Source of the DNA: Erythroxylum novogranatense
Lineage: Eukaryota > Streptophyta > Magnoliopsida > Malpighiales > Erythroxylaceae
Direction: 5' to 3'
NCBI GenBank assembly: GCA_029891385.1
Contig: CM057224.1
Span: 5,828,001 to 5,892,000, forward strand
DNA: 64,000 nucleotides
Both the position numbers and the translations under genes were made by a program. Shown piece by piece: positions 13,036 through 26,493 of the stretch. Every line of letters begins with the position of its first letter. Within the stretch, counting starts at the first letter, position 1. The notes under the pieces were generated by a model, which saw only the letters and a program-made list of their open reading frames with translations, ran no database searches and had not been told where the DNA came from.

Positions 13036-14106
13036 CTTAATCTCCACCATTTTCGGATTTTCTTGACTCATCTTGGAGCTCTCATCTTCTTCCATATTTT
13101 CTCTCTTGGATCTACTTAAAAATCTTGCTTGAAGACCCATAAAGATCGAAACCTAGCTATCTTTCTCCTTTCTCCTTTCTCTTCTCCACCGAAGCTATCC
13201 CTCTCTCTTTTCTTCTTTCTTTTCTTTTCTTTCTTCCTTTGTTCTTTTCCTCTTAAGTGTCGTGCTTCTCCTTCTTAAAAATGACAGCCACATGCCATGT
13301 CATTTAATGAATGCTAAAAGGCCATTATGCCCCTCCATATACGCCTTATAACTTAAGTCCTTATGTGTTCTTCCAAGTTTGCCCCTAAAATTCATTTTAA
13401 TTTATGCTTACATTAGGACATTTTTCTAACCATTAAATTGAAGGAATTTGCTAAAACTTCCTTCTGGAGAAATGTTCCTCATAGTTTCAATTTCATAACG
13501 CCACCAAAATCATTTAATTTGGTGCACTACTCCAAAAGTTACACCTTAAACATTTCAGACTATGCTTATGCTAAAACACTTTCTAACACTTTACTTCCAT
13601 CCAAAAATTGACATTCTTAATGACTAAATTGGAACTCAAGTCCTTCATAACATTTGTAGCCCTATTTCTCTAGTATAATCCAAATCAAGAATTACCTCAT
13701 TTGGATGCCTATAACAAAAGTTATGACCAAAATACTTTAAGCTCTTATTAATCTAAGACTAAACACTAAACCCGACTTCAATTCAGAAATTGAAAGTCTT
13801 AGGGGCTAAATTGAAATTCAATTCCTTGATATGACTTGTAGCCCCATATCTCTAAGTTATTTTTCAACTAGAATCAGTTCAATTGGATCTCCACATACCA
13901 AGAATTTACTAAAATACTGAACCATGTTTAGAAAATTTCCTAACTCACTTTGATTAAATCCATCATCCTCCATTTAATCTTAAAAATCATAAATTTCCTA
14001 TGCTGAAGTAGATAATTGTCTTAGGAATCCAACACTTTGAAAATCAAGTCAATCGGATGACGGACGGAAAAGATATAAGCAAAAGATTAAACAAGGGTTG
14101 GATTAG

Positions 14107-14186
14107 GTCGGGTAAAACAAAGATCGGTCGGCCAAAACAAAGATCGACAGGCCAAAACAAGATTGGTCGGCCAAAACAAAGGGTCG
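14107..14186. repeat. 20-bp tandem repeat, four copies
   Basis: Units of about 20 bp with the core CCAAAACAAAGATCGGTCGG start at 14107, 14127, 14147 and 14166. They lie in the U3 part of the R2 LTR. The related R3 LTR has only one unexpanded copy (near 24805), so this is a family-specific expansion, possibly an enhancer. Confidence 0.75.
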
Positions 14187-14860
14187 CTCCAAAACGCATA
14201 CCTGACTTTCTAGAATTCATAACTTTTTACAAAGAAGTACAAAATTCATAAACTTAGTAACAAAAGAAAGATAAAAGGAAGCTCTACAATTTCCATGAAG
14301 AACTTGAAAACCAAATCCATCTCTAAAGTACTCAAATTTCCAATCAAAGTTTCTGTCCACTAATGATCATGCCAAACAGTAACAGCAACTTGTAAAAATC
14401 ATAACTTCCTATTTCATAGCCCAAAATTTCCATACTTTACAGAAATGGAAAGATCAGAACATAATCTAAAACTTTCATGAAGAACTTAAAGGCAATTTCA
14501 ACATCTAACTAGGTCAATCAAAACTTCTACCCAGAAATTTGTCATCCTATACCACATCCAAACTTCCAAATTTCACATCTTCCAATTCTCACATCCTCAA
14601 ATAACATATGATACATCATTGAAAAACTAGGAAAATTTTCTATGACTTTCATGTAGACCCGTTAACTCAATTCAAAACATATCAGTCCAGAAATCGCCTC
14701 AAAACACAGCATACACAATCCTACACTTAGAGCATTTTCAAAAACAAAGTAAAATACACTAACTTTGAAAGATCATAACTTTCAATCCCGATATCGAAAA
14801 ATGTCATTCTTTATGGTGATAAAAAGATCTCAACATAAGCTACAAGTTAAATGAAACATT

Positions 14861-15611
14861 GAGTAATTTGGGAATTTTTTTTCTATATTGTATTCTGAGA
14901 TATTTTTATAAGTACTTCTACTCATGAGTTTATTATTTTCTCTTGTTTTTAGCATTTTCCTTGTTCTTAGTATTATTTGAAAATGAAAAAAAGGGAAAAA
15001 GAAAGAAAAAAGAAAAGAAAATGAAAAAATAAAAAAATCAGAAAAAGAAAAAAGAAAAGAAAAGAAGAATAAAGCATAGTAGCATGAGTTAGTATGAGTG
15101 GTTGTAGCCCTTTGTATGTCATGTGTTTATCTCAGAATTTTAAGTTGAGTATCCTTTTTACTTGATACTTTGTGAATGCTTGTGATTAAAGTTTTGTCAT
15201 TTTTACCTCACCTGTGAACCTAGCCCCATTACAACCCTGAATAAAATCCTTATGATCTATTAGATCATGTGATCTAAATGAATGATAACTAGTGAAATTG
15301 CAAGCCTATGGTAGTGCAATATGTAGAGAGAGATTGAGAGAAACACTTTGCCCTCAAACACTTGAGTGTAAGCACAAAATCTGTGAGAAGAATTCATTTT
15401 GATTTCATATTTGCTTTTGAACAAAGATGTCTGATTTTGACTTCATTTATTTGCATCGATGAAAAGTGATTATGATATATGTTGCAAGCTAAGTCTCACT
15501 GGCCCAAGTTAATAGATTGTTTGCACTTGATCTTATGAAGGATGAACTGACTGAGTGTAGTGGTTTGACATTTTTGCTCGAGGGCGAGTAAAGGTTTGAT
15601 GTGGGGGAATT
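14861..15611 (+). mobile_element. 3' interior of a Tat/Athila-like retrotransposon
   Basis: Non-coding sequence ending in TTGCTCGAGGGCGAGTAAAG...GTGTGGGGG-like text (15574-15609). This is a wording typical of the region before the polypurine tract in plant Tat/Athila-type gypsy elements. It includes a near-pure purine run (14982-15075). The 5' part of the element is absent and the left junction with the R2 LTR is abrupt. Confidence 0.6.
14982..15075 (+). repeat. Polypurine low-complexity tract
   Basis: About 94 bp of almost only A and G (GAAAAAG/AAAAGAAAAG words), with isolated T and C. It lies within the Tat-like 3' interior. Confidence 0.85.
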
Positions 15612-16881
15612 TGTTAAGTTATGAATTTGCGTTTATTTTGTACTTAATTCTCTTTAATGTGTTGAAATTATTATTCAAAATTAATGGAATTGTCTTATAA
15701 TTGTTTGCAGATGATTTTCAACACCTTAGAGATGAAATTGAACCAAAAAGATGCAAAAGAATGAAGAAAATCTGAAATTCCAGATTTGGCAGTAATTCAG
15801 TGAATAAGCGTGGGCACATCTAAGGATGAAATCAATCTGTAGATCTATTTTCAAGATTCAAAATCAAGATTTTCACAATTTTTAATGATCTTATTTCCAT
15901 CTATCAAGGGGATTGACTATCTGAAATTGAGGGATACATTATCTGCTAAAAATCAAGGAAAGATAAAGAAGAAATCGAAAAAGGCAAAAAAGGAGGGTGG
16001 AGTTACTGTTCACGCAACCTTTGTTTTATAATAGATTTTCATTTTCTACAGATTTTCCCTTGGTTGTTTTTGTGTTTGCTGCATTTTTTATTCTATATTT
16101 TTGTATTCTTTAAGAAAGAACATGGATGGAGACATGTTATGTTATTATTTCTTTGATTTCTACTTTCGTTATGAATAGTTAAACTCATTTTTTTGGTTGA
16201 GGGAAGCCATGTTATCCGTTATTATGTGAGAGATGTTTTAATAAAGTTTATGTTGTTGATGAACATTGAATATCTTTCGAATTACTTTTTCTAATTAAGT
16301 TGAATGATTTCTAGGTGTGCTACTAGGGATTAATTCGTTCAATAGCTAGATTAATGAAATATAACGCTCAGTTTCATTAATCCCAAGTAGCAATTAGGAT
16401 TACCTTTTTTATGTTAGAGTTAGAAATTCTAAGAACATATTCGCTTGATTGATTGCATGTCGTACATGTATTTCTCTTGCTTATTGGTTTCTTGATTCGC
16501 AAAGCTATTATTCAATTAAACCTACGATCGTATCTAGGTTGTTGTTTAATAAGAATGCTAGGATACATGTTTCTAGTCATTACATTTAAAAGAAAACATC
16601 CCCAATGAATTTTTATTAATGATTGAAATTTTATATCGTGGATCCATTTTAGCGCAATAACAATGGTGACCTAAAAACCAAGGTATTTCCTATTAAATTT
16701 TTAGATCCAATCACTTTTGTTAAATTCAGATTTTTGTTATCTATTTCTTAAATTTCGTAAATTGTAAACAATCCCCTTTTTCATTACTTTGTTTTAGTTT
16801 TAAACTCGTTAACCTTTACCGTTAAAAATTCCTCGTGGGAACGATATCTACTGACCACTACTACATTAATTTGTATTAACA
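15612..16881 (+). mobile_element. LTR of a Tat/Athila-like element (1270 bp)
   Basis: Terminal inverted bases TGTTAA...TTAACA define 15612-16881, directly after the polypurine tract. The 3' part has the phrase CCTCGTGGGAACGATATC, common near the ends of Tat/Athila-type LTRs. No tRNA primer site follows, so this is the 3' LTR. I cannot match a target duplication because the 5' end is missing. Confidence 0.65.
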
Positions 16882-19733
16882 GGAGTTGGTTTCATTTTAA
16901 ATTATGTTGTAGGAGACAATAGTACTATAAATTTATATAATCATAAAGCATATCAACATAACCAATATAATAAAAATAGTAAAACAGTTAGTGGATCACT
17001 ATGTAACTAAAGTATAAATCAGAAACTACCCACATGCAGTAATACCCTGAAAATGTCAAAAGACCGCACGATTCAATCAAAGCTTTAACTCACTAAATTA
17101 ACCTGCATGGTTGGAAAGCAAAGGGGGGTGAGTACACTATGTACTCAGTGAGTAGGCAAAAACATATATCACTAATAAAACTCGATACACACCAAGATGG
17201 TCTAATTAACCTATGAGGTAAATATACATCACATAAAAACACATAAGCCTAGCATATGTCTCCACGTATACTGGTTAGGAACCATTTAGGCCTAGCCTAT
17301 TAGTCACTCATTGGGTGAACATAGGTTCTAGTTCGTACACATATAAGCTGAAAGACATCACATGTATAAATCAAATCTTGTCATAAAACGGATGTCAGGA
17401 TAAGCCAAAACAATCATGTGTGTCATCACTATTCGGTCAAACTATTGTGCACACCCACTGATTCCCTATGATGGCTCTAATTCATCCGTGGTAAGTTTGG
17501 ACTACAGTCGACAAAAGTGTCATAACCTTAGGTGATGACCTCATCGGTGTCCAAACCCTAAGTGTGGAATTACCCACAAGTCCCATAGAAAGGTGCCGAT
17601 ATGTGGACTTGACTTCATGTACTAGCATCAAGGGTATGGGGGTCACTCAATCTGATGTGCCTAGCTCACAATTGGTTAATCGTTTCCTCACCAATCACAA
17701 AAATCATAAACAAAAATTAAGTACAAAATTCAAGTAAGGCACCATGCCTTTCTTTATCAATCGAACCGATAAAATGAAACCGTGCTATAGCTCTAAGCCA
17801 AAAGAGAACAAATACATGTAGCATACATGACTTGATTATGTATATATAAATTCAAAAACATTATTTCATGAAATAAAAGTCATCTTTTGCACTCCAAGTA
17901 CAAAGTTGTTCAAAAATGTAGTTTTATATCCTTTACACTTTACGTACATGTTTGTTGAAAATAATATCATTTCTCAAAATATATAACAAAACATCAGTTT
18001 TAAAATAATATCGTTTATTAAATACACAAGTTTACTAGCATCTACTTAAGATTTAGTTCTACTATGCATTACCCAGGTTCAAAATTCACATACAAGTCAT
18101 CATGCATGTCTTAGGATAATCTAATCCTATTTAAGAGATATGGTTTTCCAACTCACCTCAAAAGAAGGACTCCCTTAACTTCAACAATCTTTAGTACGAG
18201 CTCTTTGATTCACAACTCCTGAGCCTTTATAAATAAAAAATATACAATGTATTTACTACTCAAACATATATGTCATATGTATACATTATCACATAAGTGT
18301 ATAAAACATAATATCACTCTCTTTAAGCTATAGGATTTGACCATTAATCTCCTCATATGGTTACTTCTTTACTATTCACATTAGCTTTTCTTTTGTATTT
18401 TCTAAGGCATTTAATGCCTTTAATCCAATAATTTCTCATTTCAAAACATAATTAAGCACTTTTTTTTTTATCCAAGCACATTAGACTATTATTCATCAAT
18501 CTAAGTAACAATTCAAGTTTACTCTAAGTAAACATGAATGCCACTTTCAATGTGCATCACTACAAATCCTTAAATCCTAAACTAAGTTCAAATAGGCAAA
18601 CACCTAATGTGTATGAATTTCATGTCACTTTTTCATGACTTTATCATAGTAATTCATGCTACTATCTTTTTATATAGTAAACACTTCCAAACAATGACAC
18701 ATTTCACCACTTCATTCAATCCAATTCCTTTTATTTAAGCTACATTTATCATAATTACATAACTCATTACATATATCAATTCCTTTTCCCATCATTTCGA
18801 CCAAGCCTCATCCAATATATAGCTTCTTCATTTTTCATCATCAATTCATAGTATACATGTACAATTAACACCATAGAATTCATTTAAATCATCAATTTCA
18901 AAAGATATAAAAAAATTCACAACTTTCACCAACTAGGGGGCATTTCATATTTGACTTAAAGAACCATCTTCATGACACATTTCATTCTCCTAAACCATGT
19001 TTCATGCATATTCAAGCATGGAGAACAACATTTCTTAACACCAAACTCAAAATCCTAATGTAGAGAGAGATGAGACAAAATTTACCTAGACCTTCCTTTG
19101 GTGCTATCTTCAAATCCTTTGAGAATTTCTCAAATCTAATGATAGATTTGAGCTCCTTGACCCCAAATTAGCTTAGAACACGTGAATTTGAGTTGGAGAA
19201 TCAAAAGAGGGTGGAATTTTAGGGATTGCCGAAACTAGCTTCTACTTCTCCTCTCTTCTCCTTTCTTCTCCTTTCTTCTCCTCTCTTTTAATTAAAAGAA
19301 GATGTTTTAAGTCTCTAGCAAGGAGTGCACGGTCATACATAATAAGGGTCTAGAATTTTGACTTTTCTTTGACCAAAAATGATGAAATTATCTTTTTGCC
19401 CTTAGTTATGTGAAATTACCATTATACCCTCAAAACTTTTCCTAAATTTGCAATTAAGCCCAAAATTTGAGAATCACCAAACCTTTATTTTTATTTTGAT
19501 CCTCAAACTTTTTAGAATAATAATTAAGCCCCTTAACTTTATAAAAATACATATTGATCCTCCAAATATTGAAAAATTACATTTAAGTCCTTTAACTTTT
19601 AACAATTTGCAAATAAGCTCTTATGTACATCTTTGGGCACTGGTTTTTTGAAACCGATATCTCACTTTTTGAATTTTTCGACTAGCACCCGATTCCTTCA
19701 CTGGTCAAGTCGAGATAGGATACTAGTAGAACA
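16882..19733 (-). mobile_element. Minus-strand LTR fragment, separate family
   Basis: No coding sequence. It shows the same LTR architecture as its neighbours: acceptor consensus CCATGCAG|GTTAAT (17103), stem-loop GAGTACA-CTA-TGTACTC (17130-17146), hairpin region (17250-17690), donor TCTAG|GTAAAT (19085) and an AT-rich U3 up to a possible LTR start (TGTTCTACTAG on the minus strand, ending at 19733). The right-hand (U5) end is lost at the Tat junction. Assignment rests on architecture, not on a second copy. Confidence 0.5.
17103..19085 (-). other. Putative LTR-resident intron, fragment 16882-19733
   Basis: Donor AAGGTCTAG|GTAAATTT (19085) and acceptor TTCCAACCATGCAG|GTTAAT (17103) on the minus strand. 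A perfect 7-bp stem-loop (17130-17146) lies 25 nt before the acceptor AG. TTTGGAC (17496-17502) and GTCCAAA (17549-17555) form a further stem. Confidence 0.45.
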
Positions 19734-19742
19734 CAAACCTAA

Positions 19743-20354
19743 TGTAGCAGCCCCTTACCATAGGGTATACATCGGGATGCCCGTAGGTCATTTCGATATA
19801 TATCCTACGATAAGGGTGAACTACAAACAATCACTACTGTACCTTTCATGGCATCAATAATCATAAAGCATCAATCTAAAAATCACTAATTTTTGAAAGC
19901 ATAAATTTTTCTCATTTCATATCATCAAAAGCGGTAATTGACATATCTGTCAGTTTTTCACTGTCTGTACATTATTCCAAAAGAAATCTAACACAAAAAG
20001 CCTAAATAGGTCATCCCTAAAAACTTTCAGCTGACCGACCTGTTAGCCATGACTTCTCTTGCCAACACGATCTACATGGCAGGAAAAGTTTCTCTAGAGC
20101 TAGGGGTCTACTCTCTTGGTCCTGAAAAATAATTTGCAATTTTGGGTGAGTTTGCGAACTCAGTGAGGAACCATCATCTATGGTTCACCCAATTCATGCA
20201 ATAGTCAAACAGAGCACAGTTATACCATAATAACACATTTAGAAGTACCACATGAATGTTCACATAAACACAAGGCGTTTTACCTTTCACTCAATCAAAG
20301 ACATTCAATCCAATACATATGTAATGCGCATGTGACTCTTTTCCAGTTTATTAC
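19743..20354 (-). mobile_element. U5 end of a gypsy-type LTR, interrupted by R3
   Basis: Starts TGTAGCAGCCCCTTACC and follows the gypsy LTR at 50064 (shared CCGTAGGTCATTC-like and CATATCCTACGATAAG text), but is clearly diverged. It holds the acceptor consensus (TATTTTTCAG|GACCAAG, 20122), the stem-loop GAGTT-TGCG-AACTC and the paired AACCATC/ATGGTT next to it. It stops at 20354 where R3 begins, at a point matching 50680 of the other LTR. Confidence 0.65.
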
Positions 20355-21740
20355 TGTTGGGACCCGATCCGAAAACCAGATCCCAACCGAAAGACGGAAC
20401 GCAAAAACGAATAACAAAGGAGGCGGGACGAATCACAAACGATGACAAAGCGGCGAAAATCGAATGATAAAGCGAAAGAAGCGAAAGCGGATACATGAAT
20501 CAGAAACGCAATCGAATAAACGAATCAGATACAAATAACAAAGCGGATAGAACGAAATTAAAGCGAAAGAAATGCAATTCGCAATCAAACCAAAACAAAC
20601 GAAGTACTCGAACTCAAATCAAATGCCGACATCCGTTGGAACAAATATACTCATGGAAATACGATCGCGTTGGAAACCTAAACTAATCCAATACGACAAC
20701 CGGTATTAATTTTTTTTTATCTTTATCAACCTTATACAATCAAAACAATATAATTTTCTTATTCGGAAACTCATCCTTATGCAAATGTCAATTCACTTAA
20801 TTCTTCTTAATCATGCAATAACTCAAATTTTCATTTTTTTAGCTAAACACTTATTCTAATTCTTTTTCTACCTTTGTCGTAACACTAATTTTCATCGAAA
20901 ATCGGGCAACATAACGGTTGTATTTAGAACAACCCAAAAATCTGCAAAGGATAAAACGCACTTCTATAATTCTCACACAATAACCAGAATCATCGGACCT
21001 CCCGTCCGGTATCCAAAACACAATCAAACATACTCGTAACCCAACATAAACAACCTCAACAATCATAACTCAAGCACTTCTATAATCCTCATAATCAAGT
21101 CACAATCATACTTCATCTTACCAATCATCATCCAAAATCAATATGTAATTTATAAACAAATCATAATCTACTTTCACATTCATATAAACTAACCATCATT
21201 TATTTACATAAACCAATTCCATAATCATTTACAAACTCAAATCCATACTCACTTTCAGCATTTAATTACATTTCGAAAGGAATACACTACAAAGTTTTAT
21301 GTGGCTTTCCAAGCCATACACAAAGCCAATCCTAAAATCAAACTTTACATATAATACCAAAGACAAGCAAAGATCGAACTAATATCTTGATCGACTTCCA
21401 TCCAATCTCCTACTTGAAAACCTGAAGATGGGGATGAGAAGGGGGGTGAGCTGAAATAGCTCGTGGATAACACATTTACAAATTGAAACATAAGCAGAAA
21501 ATCAATTTTCAAACAATTTGCTCTTTAGCCATTTTACGTCCGGGAATTTATTCAAAAACTCATTTTCAAACTTTTCAAATCATTCAAATCTTTCATACAC
21601 CGTCTCCAAAACCTTCACGATTGAAAATCTTAAAACCTCATTCCTCGTAATTTCAAAACTTTCCACACAATGTATAAATAAATCAAAAACCTAAATGCAT
21701 CACATCATAACAAAGCAAAAATCACATAACATAACAAAAT

Positions 21741-22003
21741 GGTTTGGGTTGGTCCAAACGGAACGTACTGCACATTCGCGCAGACAGAGTTATGTGCGAT
21801 CGTGAATAGAGGGAGTCCGTGTCGAGCTCTTATGCCACTAAGCAGCAAAGCGGAGAAGCCTATCAAAGGGATAGCGGTTATGTGCAGTCGTGAACAGAGG
21901 GGATTCCGTAATCGGAGCTCCTATGCCACTAGCGGGCAAGCGGGAGAAGCCTATCAAAGGGAGACCAGTGCATTGACTCATACGGAGGAGACCTAACCAA
22001 ACC
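21741..22003 (-). other. Hairpin domain of LTR A, internally duplicated
   Basis: Closed by GGTTTGG (21741-21747) and CCAAACC (21997-22003). The first hairpin is damaged (CTGCACAT at 21768, ATGTGC at 21792), and about 100 bp carrying GCGGTTATGTGCAGTCG is repeated once relative to copies B and C. The words GGAGCTCCTATGCCACTAGCGGG and GGGAGAAGCC recur in all TGTTGG-type LTRs. Confidence 0.55.
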
Positions 22004-23113
22004 CACATAATACACACAATCAAAAACGAAAATTCGGATTGCCCGAAGTTACATTTCAAAATCTTGATTTTCAAATCTTGTCTAACTAATCACACTGACA
22101 TCCACAACTATACATAATTTCACGTAGCAATTATATAACACATTCCCAATCATTCAAGAATGCACAATTTCCAAGACATTTAAACAAAATGCCATTCTCA
22201 TGTTAGAATCTCACACATTTAAACACAAAGAATGCAAGCATCATAGTAATTTCTTAGAATCATAAATCAAACAAAAAAAAATTTATATAATTTATCAATT
22301 CAAACAATTTTCATAATTATTAATTCATTCCGAAATTTCATCAATTAATCAAATCATTCAAAATCGAAGAATGTAAACAATTAAAAAAAATTTATTCAAA
22401 TCATCCGAAACCAATTTCATAATTTCTCAAATTTATCAAAAATAACAAATCGAACAATTTAAACAATTTCTTAAATCATTACAAAATAATCGAATTTCAG
22501 AATGTTTTTGCATTTTAAAACTCGTAACATTTTCCAAAACATTCGGAAATAATTACAATTCAATACTTTCCAACTTTTTCAATCAATTTCACAAATCAGT
22601 TGAAAACAAGAAATTAAACTTTGTATCATTTTTTGTAATTTCAGAAATTTTCTTCAGTTATCAAACATTTTAAACTTGTAACTATTCTATATAAATAAAA
22701 AAAGCATTCGAACTTAGAACTTTCAGTTTCTCAAATCATTGAACATATAACAAATTTTTCAGAGTATTCCATAAACAAGGACTTTAATCATACGAAAATC
22801 AAAATTGTCAAACATTTACACAAACACTATTTTATAAACAATTCTAAAGCATTCGAAATCTTAATTTTCAAACACTTTCATTCAAAGTATTCGAAATAAT
22901 AAAATTTCAAACATTTTCATAAACAGCAATTTATAATTAATTTGAAAGTATTTGGAAATCATAAATTTTAAACATTTTCATAAACCATATTTTCTAAACA
23001 ATTTCAAAAGCATTTTCGAGAATCAAAATCTTCCAAATATATTCAGAATCATAATTTTCAAACCTTTACATAAACTATATTTTATAAACACTTTCAAAAA
23101 TCTTCGAAATCAT

Positions 23114-23151
23114 ACTTTTTTGTTTTTTTGTTTTTTGTTTTTTGTTTTTTT
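23114..23151 (+). repeat. T-rich microsatellite, LTR A
   Basis: Runs of 6-7 T separated by single G. The matching site is about 35 bp in copy B (29143-29177) and about 16 bp in copy C (35082-35097), so it has changed length between otherwise similar LTRs. Confidence 0.85.
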
Positions 23152-25640
23152 CAAACCTTTACATAAACGATATTTTTATAACAATTTCGAAAGCTTTCGG
23201 AAATCATAGTTATTCAAACACTTTCATAACCAATAGTTTTATAAAATTTTAAAGCATTAACTTTCATCATTCAAACCCAAAATGTCTCAATTATCAACTA
23301 TCAAAGAATGCAACATTTGTCAAAAGTTAACAATTCATTTATTAATTTCAAAATTCTATCAATTTATCAAAATCATACGGAAGCAATAACAATTTGAAAA
23401 TACTTTCTTTCTTGATTTTTTGAAAATATAAACAATAAACTTCCAAAACATTTGTTTCTTCTAGATCTTTCAAAAACAACCAATCAATCATTTAATTTCA
23501 TCAAAATAGTCATAACAATATTTTTCGAAAAAAATAATTAAAAATCCATTCACTTTCTTAATTCCTCAAGAACACACACAAAGCTTATAATTCGAAATGT
23601 AAATATACCCACCTCGAATCCTTGCTAGGAACTTGTCCAAAGCAGCAAGTCTCCAAGTCTTTCTTCTTTCCTCAATTCTAAAATTACCTAAGCCATAATC
23701 GTCCAAAATTAACATCATAATTAACGTAATCCTCAAAATTGACTGTAGGAAACCTATAAATATCATAGTTCCAAGCTCTCTATAGCAATAATTTTGAAAA
23801 TCCCCAAATCACAAAATTGGGCATAATCCTAATCATCCAAAATTAAACATAATCATAGCATAATCTCTTCAATTCACTTTTGAAAACTCAATCCCATAAC
23901 ATCCTTAACCTATCTAAACCAAAAACTCATCAAAAGCTTCAAAATCAAAAACTTCTCTCTCTTACCTTTTTCTCCTCCATTTTCAGTATTTATAGGCTCC
24001 AAAGGAAACTTCCATGCTCTTCCCTCCTTTCCTCTTGAAGCAAGATCGAAAACCCCTAAGAAATCCATGGAAAAATCGAAACTTTCACTTCCTTCTTCTT
24101 CTCCTCCATCGCCGACCATCTCTCTTCTCTCTTTCTCTCTCTCTCTTCGTTTCTTTTTTTTTTTTGTTAAGTATCGTGACTTTGCTGCTTCTTAAAACGA
24201 CAGCAGCACATGCTCCTTCATTTAATGAGCAAAGTGACTATTATGCCCTTCATTTAGCCTTTAAAAACTGACATTTTGCGTCCAGAATTTGATCAGGAAA
24301 ATGACATAATTTGGCACAACTTATTTCTAGACAAATGTTCCCCTATGTCTCATCTTTAAAATGACATCAAAAATGCTCAAATCGGTTAAGAAATGAAGGA
24401 GTTATGGCCAAAATATGCGTTCAGCTCTTACTAATCCGAGACTGAACATTAACCTAATTTCAATCCAGAAATTGAAAATCTTAGGGACTAAATTGGAATT
24501 CGATCCCTTCACATGATTTGTAGCCCCATGTTTCAATTTTATTTTTCCTTAAGAATCGACTCAATCGGATCTCTACAGCTCCCGAATTTCTCAAAATACT
24601 GAACCATGTTCAGAAAATTGTCCAACTCATAACCTTTAACCAACCCTCTCACTTTGGTCCAATCAATCTCTTTTCATTTAATCTCCTAAAAATCATAATT
24701 TCTCATGAAATATTAGCTAAAGGTCTTAGGAATCCAACGCTTCAAAAATTGAATCAATCGGATGTCGGACGAAGAATTATAAGCAAAAGATTGCGAAAAG
24801 GTCAGATTAAAAACAAAAGAACAGAACTTCAATATATTGATAAAACTGAATTTTTCAAAAATCATAACTCTTGATGCCGAACTCAAATTTGAAAAATTTA
24901 GTGTCGATCGAAAGATAAAAGTAAGCTCTACAACTTCCATGAAGAACTCAAAAATCAATTCCATCTCTAAAGGGGTCAAAAAACCTAGTCAAAGTTACTG
25001 CCCTGTTAAACATCACCTAAACAAACTCCAAACTTTTAAATTTCATATCTTCCAATTCCCACATCCAAAAATTTCGTACTTTATAGCTTCGGAAAGATTG
25101 ACAGACAAGTTACAACTTTCACAAAGACTACTTACTCCAATTCAGGCTAAATTCGTACGATGAGTGGCCTCAAAGTCGAGTACACGCAAATATACACTTA
25201 TTGTCATTTTTACAAAACAAACTTTGACTGATCATAACTTTTACTCCTGATATCGAAAAATATCAAACTTTATGGCGACGGAAAGCTCTTAACATAAGCT
25301 ACAAGTTTTATGCAGATCATTTTCTCCAATTTGGACTAAATCAAAAGTCAACTTTTAACCCCAAAAAGTCAAACTTTTCTTAATTCTTCAAATTTTTACA
25401 CTTTTCTCTTTATTTCTCAATTTTCAACTTCCATTTCAAATGTACTCATTCTCTTAAACTTTCATAACCCATACAAATCGACTCAAATATTGAAGTCATC
25501 AAAACTAAACAATTTTTTTCTCATAAATTTTTCTTAAATTAATCAAATTTTCTTAAATTCATAAATTTTCTCACCAATTTCTTTCTCATTTAAATTCATT
25601 TTAATATTTATAATTTTCACCAAAAGTTCGGGGTCCAACA

Positions 25641-26493
25641 TTTCTCCCCCTCTTAAAAGAATTTCGTCCTCGAAATTCACACTTAAGAACATAATATTTC
25701 TTATCTAATCATACAATCACTTTTCTCAATCAATTTAAGATATCTTCAATTTGTCGGATCGAATCATAATTAATCACTTTTCTTATCTAATTTCCTTCTC
25801 ATACATATTTCTCAATCTCTTCACACTTTCTCAATTCTTATATCAAATACTCCATCTAAAATCATATCAAACTCACTATTTCTACAACTCAATATTCCTT
25901 AACGTTTTTCCTTTAACATTTTATGCTAGTCAATGGTCCACTTCTTAATGACTCTTAATATGGACCAAATCATCATTTAAAATCAACCGTTTGAACTTCT
26001 ACACATATCTCTCTATCACCAATTTCATCTTTCAAGCATTCCTCATTTCATCTCACAAATGTATATTCAAACATCAAGTTATCTCATCTTTCAAAATTTG
26101 CATCTCTCAAAAGCATAATCAAATCAATTTATCCTTATTCATCAAGAATTTCTAATCTCAATTTTCGTAACACATTCCTAAAATCAATCATAATTCTCGT
26201 CACTTTGTTCAAAAATCAATTTAATTATTCAAATATTTCATAACATACCTTCATATCATTTAATCATATCCTTCAAGTATTTCTTAGAAATCCATTCATC
26301 CATTTTCATCATGAGGTTTTCCTCTCAGTTTCCATTTATAATCAATCATCACTCATCACCTACATCAAATAATCACTTAGCACATTCTCACAAATTCAAC
26401 TTCTGCCTATCAAACTCTTATCAATTACACATGCAAATCATTCATACACATACGCCAAAGTAAGATCCTATTACTGGGCTTTGATACCATAAC
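25641..26493 (-). mobile_element. R3 interior 1 (853 bp, non-coding)
   Basis: The complete sequence between LTR A and LTR B. On the minus strand it begins with the PBS TGGTATCAAAGC (26478-26489; one mismatch to the iMet site) and ends with NFEDEILLRGGE codons and the polypurine tract AAGAGGGGGAGAAA (25641-25656). It has no gag or pol domain. A length of 853 bp is below that needed for gag alone. It is the same length as interior 2 and nearly identical to it. Confidence 0.85.

Larger units (their letters stand above)
10835..14860 (-). mobile_element. 5' LTR of element R2, truncated
   Basis: Begins TGTTGGGGCC (10835) and is read on the minus strand. It contains a putative splice acceptor (11855), hairpin GAGCT-AGAC-AGCTC (11879-11892), double hairpin domain (12172-12390), splice donor (13035), a purine-rich exon strand, four CATGAAGA-type modules (14285, 14466, 14641, 14841) and a 20-bp tandem repeat. 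Collinearity with the other R2 LTR is lost at about 14850-14860, where Tat-like sequence begins. A purine-rich stretch with GCGAAAG/AATCG words fills 10850-11190; its 96- and 104-codon ORFs are composition artefacts. Confidence 0.8.
21422..23965 (-). other. Putative LTR-resident intron, R3 copy A
   Basis: On the minus strand ATGGAGGAGAAAAAG|GTAAGAGAG (donor, 23965) and CCCCATCTTCAG|GTTTTC (acceptor, 21422). The exon ends with an ATG-initiated purine-rich stretch. Most of the 2.5 kb is very AT-rich, as plant introns are. Confidence 0.5.
20355..25640 (-). mobile_element. R3 LTR copy A (5286 bp)
   Basis: Bounded by TGTTGGGACCC (20355) and GGGTCCAACA (25640), giving the 6-bp terminal inverted repeat TGTTGG/CCAACA. 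Collinear with copies B (26494) and C (32526) at visibly high identity. It contains a purine-rich U5 (20355-20690), acceptor (21422), stem-loop GAGCT-GAAAT-AGCTC (21448-21462), an internally duplicated hairpin domain (21741-22003), donor (23965), a T-rich microsatellite (23114-23151) and three CATGAAGA-type modules (24929, 25111, 25300). No coding sequence. This LTR is six times longer than the element interior. Confidence 0.9.

Noticed and set aside
24014..24271. 85-codon ORF with a hydrophobic Leu/Phe run
   Set aside because: It is antisense to the LTR A leader, arising from CTT/TCTCTC-rich DNA; copy B carries disrupting differences.
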